A program made the position numbers and the translations under genes. A DNA stretch of 64,000 nt, from the NCBI GenBank assembly GCA_008727115.1, contig CP044131.1, forward strand, positions 2,914,001 through 2,978,000, written 5' to 3'. Below the pieces are notes generated by a model, which was not told the DNA's origin, did not search any database, and was given only the letters and a program-made list of their open reading frames with translations. Positions 47,788 to 55,554 of this stretch are shown piece by piece (within the stretch, counting starts at the first letter, position 1; each line of letters begins with the position of its first letter). The DNA comes from Comamonas testosteroni (GTDB lineage: Bacteria > Pseudomonadota > Gammaproteobacteria > Burkholderiales > Burkholderiaceae_C).

Positions 47788-48382
47788 GGGGGCCTCCTTT
47801 TCCTGTAATGCGGGCAATCTGCTCGCGGATTGCATTGCTGGGCTTTGCCGCATTGCTGCTGCGTCGCTCCATATCTGCCAGCGCGGGGTCCTTGTGGCCC
47901 AGTGCCGCGCCGATGCTTGTGGGGCCGCCGTTGACCTGCAGGGGGCCACGCTGGGGCGTGTTGCGCCGGTCTTGCTCAGTCTTGGCTTCGGCTCGGGCCT
48001 CTGCCTTGTTGGCTAGGTCGCGGATCGTGCTGTACAGGTAGCCGTGGCCTGACAGGGGCAGCGACAGCTTCCCGTCGTCTGCCACTGAAAACACACGGTC
48101 AAACGCCTGGCTCCACACTGCTTTCGGGGCTTGCCAATCCACCCCGGCCAAGGTGATGGCACCGCGCTCCATGTCGGGCAGCAGCTGCTCAATGATCTTG
48201 AGCTGCTTGTCCTGCGTGAGGCGGGTCTTGGGCGGCGTGAACAGCGTCAGGTAGCGCGAAACCCGCACCCCCAGCGGAATGCTGAGCACTGCCAGGCGGT
48301 TGAAGGTTCGCTGCGCCTCTTCGTTGATGAAGAGCTGGGCAATGCTCAGCTCGCTGCGGCACACGGGGCAAGCCATGCTCAT
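47777..48382 (-). CDS. Phage early protein with N-terminal Cys pair
   Basis: 201 residues. MSMACPVCRSELSIAQL opens with a zinc-knuckle-like CPVC pair. A helical region (TQDKQLKIIEQLLPDMERGAI) and a basic, disordered C-terminus follow. It overlaps the neighbouring genes by 4 bp (48379) and 11 bp (47787). The function is unknown; it may be a regulator or DNA-binding accessory protein. Confidence 0.7.
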   Translation of the reverse strand: MSMACPVCRSELSIAQLFINEEAQRTFNRLAVLSIPLGVRVSRYLTLFTPPKTRLTQDKQLKIIEQLLPDMERGAITLAGVDWQAPKAVWSQAFDRVFSVADDGKLSLPLSGHGYLYSTIRDLANKAEARAEAKTEQDRRNTPQRGPLQVNGGPTSIGAALGHKDPALADMERRSSNAAKPSNAIREQIARITGKGGPRAE

Positions 48383-48624
48383 CGAATCACCCCCAGGCCC
48401 AGCAACTCAAACTGCACATAACCAGTCAACGCACCCACACAGGCAGCGATTGCGCCCATCACAGCAGCGGACAGCAAAAAGCTGCCGATGCTGTCTGAGG
48501 GCGTATCACCCAGGCAGGCATTGAGCACGCCTCGGATGAATTGGCCACCGCGCACCAGGCGGGCGCGCAGGCCGCGCTTGCGGTAGCACTGGACTGCGCC
48601 AGGCTCAAAGAAAAAGCGTTTCAT
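48379..48624 (-). CDS. Small phage membrane protein
   Basis: 81 residues from the ATG at 48624 (MKRFFFEPGAVQCYRKRGLRA), with GGAGG upstream. A basic N-terminal half is followed by one long hydrophobic segment (SFLLSAAVMGAIAACVGALTGYVQF). One transmembrane helix with the positive side in the cytoplasm is likely. It overlaps both neighbours by 4 bp. The function is unknown; a membrane protein in an early operon could affect superinfection. Confidence 0.65.
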   Translation of the reverse strand: MKRFFFEPGAVQCYRKRGLRARLVRGGQFIRGVLNACLGDTPSDSIGSFLLSAAVMGAIAACVGALTGYVQFELLGLGVIR

Positions 48625-48827
48625 GCCAAAGCCTCCTGATCTTGAACTCGACGGGCAACTCGGTTGGGCAAGGACTTGCCGTTGAAGCGGTACCAGTCCA
48701 CCGTGGCCTCTAACTGAGCCGTGGCCAGGTCCGTGCGAAAAGCGCGCTGCAGCATGCGGGCGCGGCGCTTGATCCACGCCAGGCGCAATGCCTTGTATGC
48801 GGCCATCGAGACGACTTTTTTATGCAT
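48621..48827 (-). CDS. Small basic phage early protein
   Basis: 68 residues from the ATG at 48827 (MHKKVVSMAAYKALRLAWIKRRARM), with AGGAGAG upstream. Strongly basic and helical in its first half. The frame is open to 48851, but that would enter the ATPase gene further. It overlaps the ATPase gene by 8 bp and the next gene by 4 bp. No family recognised. Confidence 0.65.
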   Translation of the reverse strand: MHKKVVSMAAYKALRLAWIKRRARMLQRAFRTDLATAQLEATVDWYRFNGKSLPNRVARRVQDQEALA

Positions 48828-50076
48828 TGCCACTCTCCTGAAACGCTGCATGGATCAGGGCCGCATTCACCTTCTTGGCGCCGATGCCCACCGCCATGTT
48901 CATGGCGCGTGTGACCAGGTTGTTCACGGCCAGGGGGTGGCACTTCGACACGTTCTGTGTCGTGCGCTTGCCGCCAAAGGAGCGGGTCTCATTGCGGCGC
49001 AGCACGGCGCGGATGGCATCAATGGCATCGGGCTCCAGCACATTGGCCATATCGGCATCCACGCGCTTGAACTTGTGCTGCAGGTATGCACCCAGCTCGT
49101 TATCCAAGGGCGGCAGGGTGATCAGCTCGCAGCGCTGCACCACCTCGCGCACCTCGGGGTCCTTCTCGCTGAGCTTGTCCGCCAGCTCGTTCTGGCCGAC
49201 CAGGACGATAGACAGCAGCTTCTTGAACCCGTCTTCCTGCTCGTAAAAGCGCTTCAGCGCCTTCAGCGTGGGAATGGCCAGGTCATGGGCTTCTTCAATG
49301 ACCACCACATGCTTGCGCCCGTCACTGGCACCTTCTTTCAGCATCTGATGCATCTGGTGGGTGCGGGCCTCCAGCGAGGAGCGCACGGCCTTGTTGGGGG
49401 CCAGATTGCGAATCACTGCTCCAACGATGTCTGCTGCCACCAGCAGGCGACCCGACTTGGAGGCCGCGCTTGTGGCCACCACATAGGGCTCAATCACTTC
49501 AATGCGTTCGCCTGTGGTCCTGATCCATTCAATCAGGTCCTTGCGGATAGTGCTTTTACCTGCACCAGATTCGGCCACCAGGGCCAGCATTCCGCCATGC
49601 AAAGCGGTCTGGCGCACAGCGGCGCGTACATAGCGAATATCGTCCGACTCAAACACATCAGCGATGGAGCGCAGCTCGTCTACGAACGGGTCACGTAGAA
49701 TCTTGAATTGCTGACGGGTCTCAGAAGTCAGGCGGCTGTGTCGTACGTTCATATCATCCTCTTGGTTTTTGGCCTGCTGGCCTTGGGAATAAAGGGCACA
49801 CGCTGTGGTGGAACACAGCGGGTGCGCCCCCTCGAAAAGTGGTTCAAAGGCGCCGAGCACTTGCTCTTCTGTCGCGCTGTTTCCGCGCAGGAACTCTTCA
49901 ATCAGAGGTCGCAGCGTGGTCTGGTTGGTCTTCGCAGACTTAGGCCAGGTATCAAACTTGCAGATCAGATTGATCGTTGCCTTCGATACTCGGCAGTGGC
50001 GCGCAAGCGCCGCCTGTGATTGCTTGAGCTGCACCAGAATCCCGTGCAGTGCCAGCTTCATGTATTCGTCGCTCAT
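48820..50076 (-). CDS. Phage transposition ATPase (MuB/TniB/ExeA-like AAA+)
   Basis: 418 residues from the ATG at 50076 (MSDEYMKLALHGILVQLK), with GAGGAAC upstream. An N-terminal helix-turn-helix (SQAALARHCRVSKATINLICKF) resembles that of MuB. The AAA+ core has Walker A AESGAGKSTIRKD near residue 168 and Walker B HVVVIEEAHDL. A sensor region (LSIVLVGQNELADKL) follows. It should bind target DNA, choose the insertion site and stimulate the transposase. It follows the transposase gene by 7 bp, as in BcepMu-type phages. Confidence 0.92.
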   Translation of the reverse strand: MSDEYMKLALHGILVQLKQSQAALARHCRVSKATINLICKFDTWPKSAKTNQTTLRPLIEEFLRGNSATEEQVLGAFEPLFEGAHPLCSTTACALYSQGQQAKNQEDDMNVRHSRLTSETRQQFKILRDPFVDELRSIADVFESDDIRYVRAAVRQTALHGGMLALVAESGAGKSTIRKDLIEWIRTTGERIEVIEPYVVATSAASKSGRLLVAADIVGAVIRNLAPNKAVRSSLEARTHQMHQMLKEGASDGRKHVVVIEEAHDLAIPTLKALKRFYEQEDGFKKLLSIVLVGQNELADKLSEKDPEVREVVQRCELITLPPLDNELGAYLQHKFKRVDADMANVLEPDAIDAIRAVLRRNETRSFGGKRTTQNVSKCHPLAVNNLVTRAMNMAVGIGAKKVNAALIHAAFQESGNA

Positions 50077-50083
50077 AAGTTCC

Positions 50084-51868
50084 TCAGACAGCACGCAAGC
50101 CACCGGCAGCACGCAATGGCTGCACATCGGCCTGTGGCGGGTTCTTGAACTGGTCGATCAGCGCATCCAGCTGGTCTTCAGGCACACCGCCTTCAAAGCG
50201 CGCTGTCATGAACTGGTTTTCTTCCGTAGTCAGATTGCGGCCCAGCTCGGCGCGAATGCGCAGCATCACGGTCACGGCATCCAGCAAGCGAGGGGCTGCC
50301 GGTGCGGCGTGAGCCGGCGTGGCAATGTCCACACCTGGGCGCTGCAGATAGCTCGGCTTCTCGACCTCCTGCAGATAGCTGTGCGCCTTCATCTCCCCGC
50401 CAAACGGCACCACCTTCTTCTGGCGTGCCTGCTCGGCGTCCTGGTCGGGGAATGCCAGCTCGTCCATGGCCTTGCCCGCCTTCATGGCAGGCGTGTCGGC
50501 GTGGGACTTCATCTCCTCGCCAAACACCGCTGCAGACAGTGGGCGCCCAAACTCGTCGTACTCCAGCTCGGGCTCCACGCGGTACACCAGAGGCTCGCCG
50601 TCAAAGCGGGGCAGTTCGATCTGAATGGCCAGCTCGCCATACACCAAGGGGCGCACTGAGACCATGTCACCCACATTCACGCCGTCCATGCCCTTCAGGC
50701 TGTAGGTCACCGTGCGCTCGGCCTTGGGGTGCTTGAAGGTGATGCGCTGGTGGCCATCCACCTTGCGCTCAACTTCCTTGCCCGTCATCAGCGCCTGGCA
50801 CACCTCTACCGGGGGCAGCAGGCGCAGCTGGTCGGACTTGATCAGCTGCCACAGGTCATAGCGGGCCACAGGCGTGCTCAGGCCGACACGGCGCAGACGG
50901 GTGTCCTGGCCGGGGATCAGGTTGGCGTTGTAGGCCTCAGCCCAAGCCGTGGCTGCCGCGTTCAGCTCTTCAATGCTGTCTACCGGCTCAAAGCGCAGGC
51001 GGCTTTCAAACTGTGTTTCCACAATGTTGTTGCCACCTTCCACGCCACCCTTGGCACGAGCATTGCCCGCGATGTGGGTCATGCTCTGGCATTCCAGGCT
51101 TTTGAGCAGGCTTTGAATCGCCGTGGCCGTATTGGCGCTGCCCTTGTCCCAGTACAGGATCTTGGGTACGCCATGCATCAACACACCGTCCTGGTTGCCC
51201 CAGGCATACATCAGAAAGCTGAACATATTGGCCTGGCTCTCGCCTGCCGCCTCGCAGTACCAGGGCTTGATCGCACTGCTAGCCATGTCCCACAGCACAT
51301 AGCGCCAGACCTTGAACTTCACCCTGGCAAAGTTCTCCAGCTTGTTCTTGTAGAACTCGCGGTCCTCCATGATGTGCTGGCGGCCGTTCAGGTAGTACAC
51401 CAGGCATAGCGAAGGGTCGACCTGGTGCACATGGTTGGGGTGCAGTGCACGCATCTGCTGCGCTGGTGCGGCTTGTTGCTGGGCTTCCACGTTCAAGCCG
51501 CGGTCACGCATCAGGCGGTTCAGCTGGGCATTGCTCACGCCCACTTCCAGGCCATTGGCTTGCAGCACGCTGCGCGCCACGGGGGTCTTCATCGTCTGCT
51601 TGCCGTTGTCGCGCACGCTCTCGCGCTGCATCGTGGCCAGGGTCATCAGCGCGTCGCTATCCACGCTGGTGCTGCCCTTGTCGGAGCGCGCCTTGCGGCC
51701 GCTCTCCCAGCCCGCTACCGCCTTCAGGTGGCGGTAGATGGTCTGCTTGCTCATGCCCAGAAACTGGGCCGCTTCGTCCACCAGCAAACCTGCGCCGCCG
51801 TGGGGAGCGGTAACCAGCTTGCGTGCCAGCTCCCGCAGGTAGTCGCAGATTTCAGGGGTGAGCGCCAT
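50084..51868 (-). CDS. Phage DDE transposase (BcepMu/Tn552-type, Mu A analogue)
   Basis: 594 residues from the ATG at 51868 (MALTPEICDYLREL); ATGs at 51877 and 51886 are alternatives. An N-terminal helix-turn-helix (LLVDEAAQFLGMSKQTIYRHLKAV) precedes an integrase-type catalytic core. The core has the first Asp in HVHQVDPSL, the second in ILYWDKGSAN, and the Glu in ARAKGGVEGGNNIVE. A C-terminal beta domain (VNVGDMVSVRPLVYGELAIQI) and a tail that probably contacts the ATPase follow. It drives prophage integration and replicative transposition. Confidence 0.93.
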   Translation of the reverse strand: MALTPEICDYLRELARKLVTAPHGGAGLLVDEAAQFLGMSKQTIYRHLKAVAGWESGRKARSDKGSTSVDSDALMTLATMQRESVRDNGKQTMKTPVARSVLQANGLEVGVSNAQLNRLMRDRGLNVEAQQQAAPAQQMRALHPNHVHQVDPSLCLVYYLNGRQHIMEDREFYKNKLENFARVKFKVWRYVLWDMASSAIKPWYCEAAGESQANMFSFLMYAWGNQDGVLMHGVPKILYWDKGSANTATAIQSLLKSLECQSMTHIAGNARAKGGVEGGNNIVETQFESRLRFEPVDSIEELNAAATAWAEAYNANLIPGQDTRLRRVGLSTPVARYDLWQLIKSDQLRLLPPVEVCQALMTGKEVERKVDGHQRITFKHPKAERTVTYSLKGMDGVNVGDMVSVRPLVYGELAIQIELPRFDGEPLVYRVEPELEYDEFGRPLSAAVFGEEMKSHADTPAMKAGKAMDELAFPDQDAEQARQKKVVPFGGEMKAHSYLQEVEKPSYLQRPGVDIATPAHAAPAAPRLLDAVTVMLRIRAELGRNLTTEENQFMTARFEGGVPEDQLDALIDQFKNPPQADVQPLRAAGGLRAV

Positions 51869-51889
51869 GGTGTCCATCTCCTCCATGAC

Positions 51890-52894
51890 TTACTCAACTT
51901 CCGCCTGGCCAGCGTGGCCGGGGATCACACCGGGCCGCATCACATAAGTGCGCGCCGCCTGGATTTCATGGCCAAAGCGGTCAAACACCAGGTGCTGCAG
52001 GCCGCCCACCGCTGCCGCAATGCGCTCAGCGTTGTCATGCAGCTTCTGGGCCAAGGCCACCAGCTCGGCGGGCATGGGCACGGCTTCGCCGGGTTCAAAA
52101 CCGGGCTGCTTGACCATCTCTTCCATCCACCACTGGTCGATGGACTTGATCTGGGCACTGATCTGCAGCAGCGATTCAGAGGCAGCTTTCTGCACCTTGT
52201 CCACGTCTGTGGTGATCTCCTCCAGGCGCTCCGACAGCGGCGGCGGTGCCTTGGGGCCTCCCGCCTTGAGCTGCTTTTCAAAATTCTCAGCGCGCTCCCG
52301 CTCTTTGGTCTGTTGCTCGCTGGCGTACTTGTGATCCTGCTTGGACTGGCGCAGGGCCGAGCGCAGCTCCTTGACGGACATGGTGGCAATGTCATCCAGC
52401 TTCAGTTCGCCGGTTTCGCCAGTGAGTGCAAGCTCATCAATCTGTTCATCGTCCAGCACCAGCATTTCAAACAGCTTGGTCTGGTTGCCGATAGCTTTGG
52501 TCAAATGCGGCGTTAACGCCGTATTTGAAAACTTCACTGCCGACTGCATAAAGCGCTGCGCCACCCGGGTCTCCAGGCCCAAAACATCAAGGCGGGATAG
52601 AAAACTGCCATGTTCGCAAGCGGCCTTCAGAGCCATCAAACCACGGCCCACTTCAAAGCAGGCCTCAACGCTGCGGCGCATATTGGCAGCGATATCGCGC
52701 TGGATCAGGTCGGGGTCGACATAGTCTCCGGGCAGTTGATAGCCCACCTGCAGAGCCACAGCGCGCACACGGGCCTGCATCTGCATGTCTTCCACGGCCA
52801 GGGCATCCTGGGTCTTTTCAATCACGGTCACGGCATTGGCATCCAAATCCACGTCTGTCACGGGTTCCTGCGTTTTTGTTGCTGTACGGGACAT
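51890..52894 (-). CDS. Phage early protein with DUF3102-like region and coiled coil
   Basis: 334 residues. The region IAANMRRSVEACFEVGRGLMALKAACEHGSFLSRL resembles the DUF3102-type segment seen in phage and plasmid replication proteins. A coiled-coil-like stretch (ELRSALRQSKQDHKYASEQQTKERERAENFEKQL, about residues 170-210) follows. It lies just upstream of the transposase, with its stop a few bases from that start. A partition- or replication-related helper is plausible; the function is not known. Confidence 0.75.
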   Translation of the reverse strand: MSRTATKTQEPVTDVDLDANAVTVIEKTQDALAVEDMQMQARVRAVALQVGYQLPGDYVDPDLIQRDIAANMRRSVEACFEVGRGLMALKAACEHGSFLSRLDVLGLETRVAQRFMQSAVKFSNTALTPHLTKAIGNQTKLFEMLVLDDEQIDELALTGETGELKLDDIATMSVKELRSALRQSKQDHKYASEQQTKERERAENFEKQLKAGGPKAPPPLSERLEEITTDVDKVQKAASESLLQISAQIKSIDQWWMEEMVKQPGFEPGEAVPMPAELVALAQKLHDNAERIAAAVGGLQHLVFDRFGHEIQAARTYVMRPGVIPGHAGQAEVE

Positions 52895-52921
52895 AGCTCA
52901 TCTCTCCTTGTTTTGGGTGAA

Positions 52922-53227
52922 TCAGTACGAAGTCATGGAATGGCGGCGGTCATCCAGGCGGCGCTGGGCCTTGTCGAATGAGTCCGCCACCTGAAACGTC
53001 AGACGGGTGAACTTGGCCGTGGGGTAAAAGCGCTCTGTCTCTTCGCTCTTGCGGCACCAGCCAAAGGCAATCAAGGTCTGCGTGGCGCGGGTGATGGCCA
53101 CAGCGCTCAGGCGGCAGGCTTCAGCCAGGTCTTTGTTGGTGGCACCGTTCTCTGCGAAGCCGCACAGAATCTCCATCACCAGCAGCACGGGCTGTGCGCT
53201 CTTGGTCGTTGCGGGTGCATTGCTCAT
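52922..53227 (-). CDS. Phage winged-helix DNA-binding protein
   Basis: 101 residues. LLVMEILCGFAENGATNKDLAEACRLSAVAITRATQTLIAFGWCRK is a clear winged-helix DNA-binding domain of IclR/MarR type. The C-terminal part is helical and basic. It overlaps the upstream gene by 4 bp. It is probably an early-stage regulator; the target is unknown. Confidence 0.75.
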   Translation of the reverse strand: MSNAPATTKSAQPVLLVMEILCGFAENGATNKDLAEACRLSAVAITRATQTLIAFGWCRKSEETERFYPTAKFTRLTFQVADSFDKAQRRLDDRRHSMTSY

Positions 53228-53703
53228 GCTTCAAACTCCAGCTGAGGGGTGATGTACTGACCCACGTTGCGGTGCTGAAATGCCACCTGCTCAAGGTGGC
53301 GCTGCAGCAGCTCCATCAGCTCCGTGGCGTCCACCTTGCTGGGGTCCACATAGAACAAGGCCAGCTTTTCCATGGCGGTGGAGCAGTCGGTGGTGATCTG
53401 CATCAGCTCGGCCTGGCTGGTCTTGCTGCCCTTGGGCATGGCAATCACCATGCGGCCTGCAGATGCAGCCAGCCACTCAGTCACAAAGTGCGCGCCGCAC
53501 ACCATCTCAAAGGTGGGCAGCAGACCCACAGGCATGCGGCCCTTGCTCAGCCAGCCGTACAGGCTGTCTTCGGTCACATCGCCCATCAGCTCGGCAATGC
53601 GGGCCACTGACAGCTGGCGCTTCTCCAGCGCGAAGTCTTTGCAGGCTCGCATGGCATCGCGCAGGTTGTTGGCGCGAAAGCGTTTCCAGTTACGCACGGG
53701 CAT
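53224..53703 (-). CDS. Phage early regulator-like protein
   Basis: 159 residues. The middle segment LSVARIAELMGDVTEDSLYGWLSKGRMPVGLLPTFEMVCGA resembles the helix-turn-helix part of phage CII-like or CI-like regulators that choose operators by a GWLxKGxMP loop. The C-terminal part is helical (DATELMELLQRHLEQVAFQH). It is the first large gene of the early operon after the short genes and overlaps the winged-helix gene by 4 bp. Confidence 0.7.
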   Translation of the reverse strand: MPVRNWKRFRANNLRDAMRACKDFALEKRQLSVARIAELMGDVTEDSLYGWLSKGRMPVGLLPTFEMVCGAHFVTEWLAASAGRMVIAMPKGSKTSQAELMQITTDCSTAMEKLALFYVDPSKVDATELMELLQRHLEQVAFQHRNVGQYITPQLEFEA

Positions 53704-54187
53704 TGGAAGTACCTCCCTGAAGCTGCTTCAAAACAAAAATCTGCATGGAAATGCGGCGCGCATTGACACTGGGCACCAGTAACAACCTGGAGCGAACCAA
53801 TGGTCGAAAACGTCGAGACTTCCCTGCTGGAAAAACTGGTAGACCGAGCAGTGCAAGAGCGCGTGCAACCGCTGCAAGATCAGCTGTGGGCACACCACTG
53901 GCTGCTGACAGAGCTGGTGCGCCAGCTGCCGCGCCAGGCCGTGCTGGACACTGCCCGCCGCCTTGACCAACTGGCAATTGCCGAGGGCCGCAAACAAAGG
54001 GAGGTTTCGATGGCTGTGTGGGGCGATTGGCACCAGTACCTGTGCCAGCTATCAGGCGCAGTAGATGGTGATGAGCCTCCACCACTGATCCCTGGGCAGC
54101 CAGTGCCTGCACGTCAGCGATATCAAGATTGAGCGCCTGGCAGTGGGCAAGCCATGCTGAGCTCAGGCTGTAGCGAGGCTGCTTCAT
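53690..54187 (-). CDS. Doubtful early frame linking the Cro-like gene to the next gene
   Basis: A 165-codon reverse frame starting MKQPRYSLSSAWLAHCQALN. It starts by a 4-bp overlap with the Cro-like gene (54184-54187) and ends 14 bp inside the next gene, exactly as packed early genes do. The first 45 residues look like a protein (IADVQALAAQGSVVEAHHHLL). The rest is Pro/Gly/Ala-rich and reads like the antisense of the forward gene at 53800. At least one of the two is likely not real in full. Confidence 0.35.
   Translation of the reverse strand: MKQPRYSLSSAWLAHCQALNLDIADVQALAAQGSVVEAHHHLLRLIAGTGTGANRPTQPSKPPFVCGPRQLPVGQGGGQCPARPGAAAGAPALSAASGVPTADLAAVARALALLGLPVFPAGKSRRFRPLVRSRLLLVPSVNARRISMQIFVLKQLQGGTSNARA
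53800..54132 (+). CDS. Small helical protein on the opposite strand of the early operon
   Basis: 110 residues, MVENVETSLLEKLVDRAVQERV at the start, with GGAGCGAACC upstream. Residues 1-68 show strong host-like codon use and a helical, charged composition (HHWLLTELVRQLPRQAVLDTARRLDQL). The tail is Pro-rich (GDEPPPLIPGQPVPARQ). It runs against all surrounding early genes and overlaps the doubtful reverse frame. If real it could be a separately expressed phage gene. Confidence 0.5.
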   Translation: MVENVETSLLEKLVDRAVQERVQPLQDQLWAHHWLLTELVRQLPRQAVLDTARRLDQLAIAEGRKQREVSMAVWGDWHQYLCQLSGAVDGDEPPPLIPGQPVPARQRYQD

Positions 54188-54429
54188 GCCGCAGCACCTT
54201 GCAGAGCCAGGGGCGAGACGCGGGCAGGACGGGTGGTCACAATGCCGTCTTTCATGCCCAGCAGCACGGCAATGTTGTGGCTCTCGCCACGGTGGCACTT
54301 CTTCTTGCCGGCCAGAATTTCGCGGACCAGGCTGTCGCTCTTCTTGTGATCGCGTGCCCATTGGGCAATCGTGATGCCTTGAAACTCAAGCCATGCGCGG
54401 GCTTCAGCGGCGGTGCGTAGCTGCTTCAT
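54184..54429 (-). CDS. Cro/Ner-like DNA-binding protein, first early gene
   Basis: 81 residues. MKQLRTAAEARAWLEFQGITIAQWARDHKKSDSLVREILAGKKKCHRGESHNIAVLLGMK has the helix-turn-helix layout of short Cro/Ner-like phage regulators (AQWARDH..SDSLVREILAGK). It is the first gene leftward from the divergent operator and faces the repressor gene. It should switch off the repressor or early promoter when lytic growth starts. Confidence 0.82.
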   Translation of the reverse strand: MKQLRTAAEARAWLEFQGITIAQWARDHKKSDSLVREILAGKKKCHRGESHNIAVLLGMKDGIVTTRPARVSPLALQGAAA

Positions 54430-54589
54430 GTCAAAATGTGTCGGTTGATGTGAATGGGTGCAGTTGCTCTGTGGAAGGTGCGGCTGCTTTTTTTGCCCTT
54501 AACGCGGTGTAGTTAGGCCGCGTTAGGTGGGGTTAGGTGCGATTATGCGGCACAAATGTTCCGCATCGCAATAGTTTTTAGGAATATTT
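54430..54589. promoter_or_regulatory. Divergent operator/promoter of the lysis-lysogeny switch
   Basis: 160 bp between the Cro-like gene and the repressor. GTTAGG occurs at 54512, 54522 and 54532, spaced exactly 10 bp. TAACGCGG (54500-54507) and CCGCGTTA (54518-54525) form an inverted repeat overlapping them. A second dyad TGCGGcACAaaTGTtCCGCA covers 54546-54565, next to the repressor GTG start. These are the best candidates for repressor and Cro-like binding sites. Confidence 0.7.
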
Positions 54590-55069
54590 GTGCCTGATAT
54601 TGCCAATCGCCTGAAAGCCGCCCGTGAGGGGCTTGGTCTCAGTCAGCAGGCCATTGCAGAGCACTGCGGCGTTACAGCGCGCTCCCAACGGAACTACGAG
54701 GCCGGGGAGCGCCTGCCAGATGCGGCGTACCTGAGCCGCCTGGTTGAACTTGGCGTTGACGTCGTGTATGTCCTGAGCGGCACCCGTACAGGAGCCCAAC
54801 CAACTGCGGACCCCGCAGAGCTTCTACTGCTGGAGAACTACCGGCGCTGTTCGCTGGACGGGAAGCAATCCATGCTTCAAAACTCGGTACTGCAAGCTGC
54901 GGGAATGAACAGCGCAAAGCCTGCATCCCCGGCAAAGCCAAAACCACAGCCGCTACAGCCAATTTCTCAGAACGCCGAAGGCAATGGCAATGTCCAGATC
55001 GGTGCTATGAGTGGCAACTACGGGGGGCCTCCGTTAAAGGCCACGATCAGAAAGCCGAAGACCAAATAG
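54590..55069 (+). CDS. XRE-family phage repressor
   Basis: 159 residues from the GTG at 54590, with AGGAA upstream. The N-terminal domain IANRLKAAREGLGLSQQAIAEHCGVTARSQRNYEAGERLPDAAYLSRL is a standard Cro/CI helix-turn-helix. There is no LexA-like peptidase domain, so it should not be cleaved by RecA. The C-terminal part has the short motif EGNGNVQIG, similar to KGNGNFQAG in the next gene. It should hold the prophage silent through the adjacent operator. Confidence 0.9.
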   Translation: MPDIANRLKAAREGLGLSQQAIAEHCGVTARSQRNYEAGERLPDAAYLSRLVELGVDVVYVLSGTRTGAQPTADPAELLLLENYRRCSLDGKQSMLQNSVLQAAGMNSAKPASPAKPKPQPLQPISQNAEGNGNVQIGAMSGNYGGPPLKATIRKPKTK

Positions 55070-55094
55070 ACCGAAGAGTTTTGAAGGGGACAGG

Positions 55095-55538
55095 GTGAAT
55101 TTGAGGGAGATATTGAAGTGGCTGGCCAAACTGCTTCCCAAGCAGGAGGCCAAGGGCAATGGAAACTTTCAGGCGGGCCGTGTCGAAGGGGTCCTGAACA
55201 ATCACCAGAGCACGACAAACCAGACGATCTACAACATCGTGGTTGTCAGCTCAGAAAGTGCGTCCAACGAAGACGGACCGGTGCAACCTCCATCGGAGTT
55301 GCGGCCCCCAAAGCTTGCTCCGGCAGCCCAACCAAAGAAAGCTGCAGAGGCCACTGCGGCCCAGCGTGAGTTGCTGCGCTTTATGGCTTCCAGTCCAGCC
55401 ATTGAAGCCCGCGCAGAAGCCTTTATGCGGCGCGAGTTTGAAACCGACCGAGTTAAAAAGCTCAGTGATTTTGAATGCGTCCGAACGACAAAATACCTTG
55501 AAGCCTGCATTCAGCGGGCCACTCCACAACGCGCCTAA
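55095..55538 (+). CDS. Phage protein of unknown function, co-oriented with the repressor
   Basis: 147 residues from a GTG at 55095 (reading M-NLREILKWLAKLLPKQEAKGN), with GGGGACAGG upstream. An amphipathic N-terminal helix is followed by KGNGNFQAGRVEGVLNNHQSTTNQTIYNI, a Gly/Asn-rich beta-like repeat region. A C-terminal helical domain (AQRELLRFMASSPAIEARAEAFMRREF) ends it. It follows the repressor by 25 bp, so it is probably expressed in the lysogen. Immunity or membrane-linked roles are possible; nothing is shown. Confidence 0.65.
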   Translation: MNLREILKWLAKLLPKQEAKGNGNFQAGRVEGVLNNHQSTTNQTIYNIVVVSSESASNEDGPVQPPSELRPPKLAPAAQPKKAAEATAAQRELLRFMASSPAIEARAEAFMRREFETDRVKKLSDFECVRTTKYLEACIQRATPQRA

Positions 55539-55554
55539 GAGGGGGAGCTACGCC

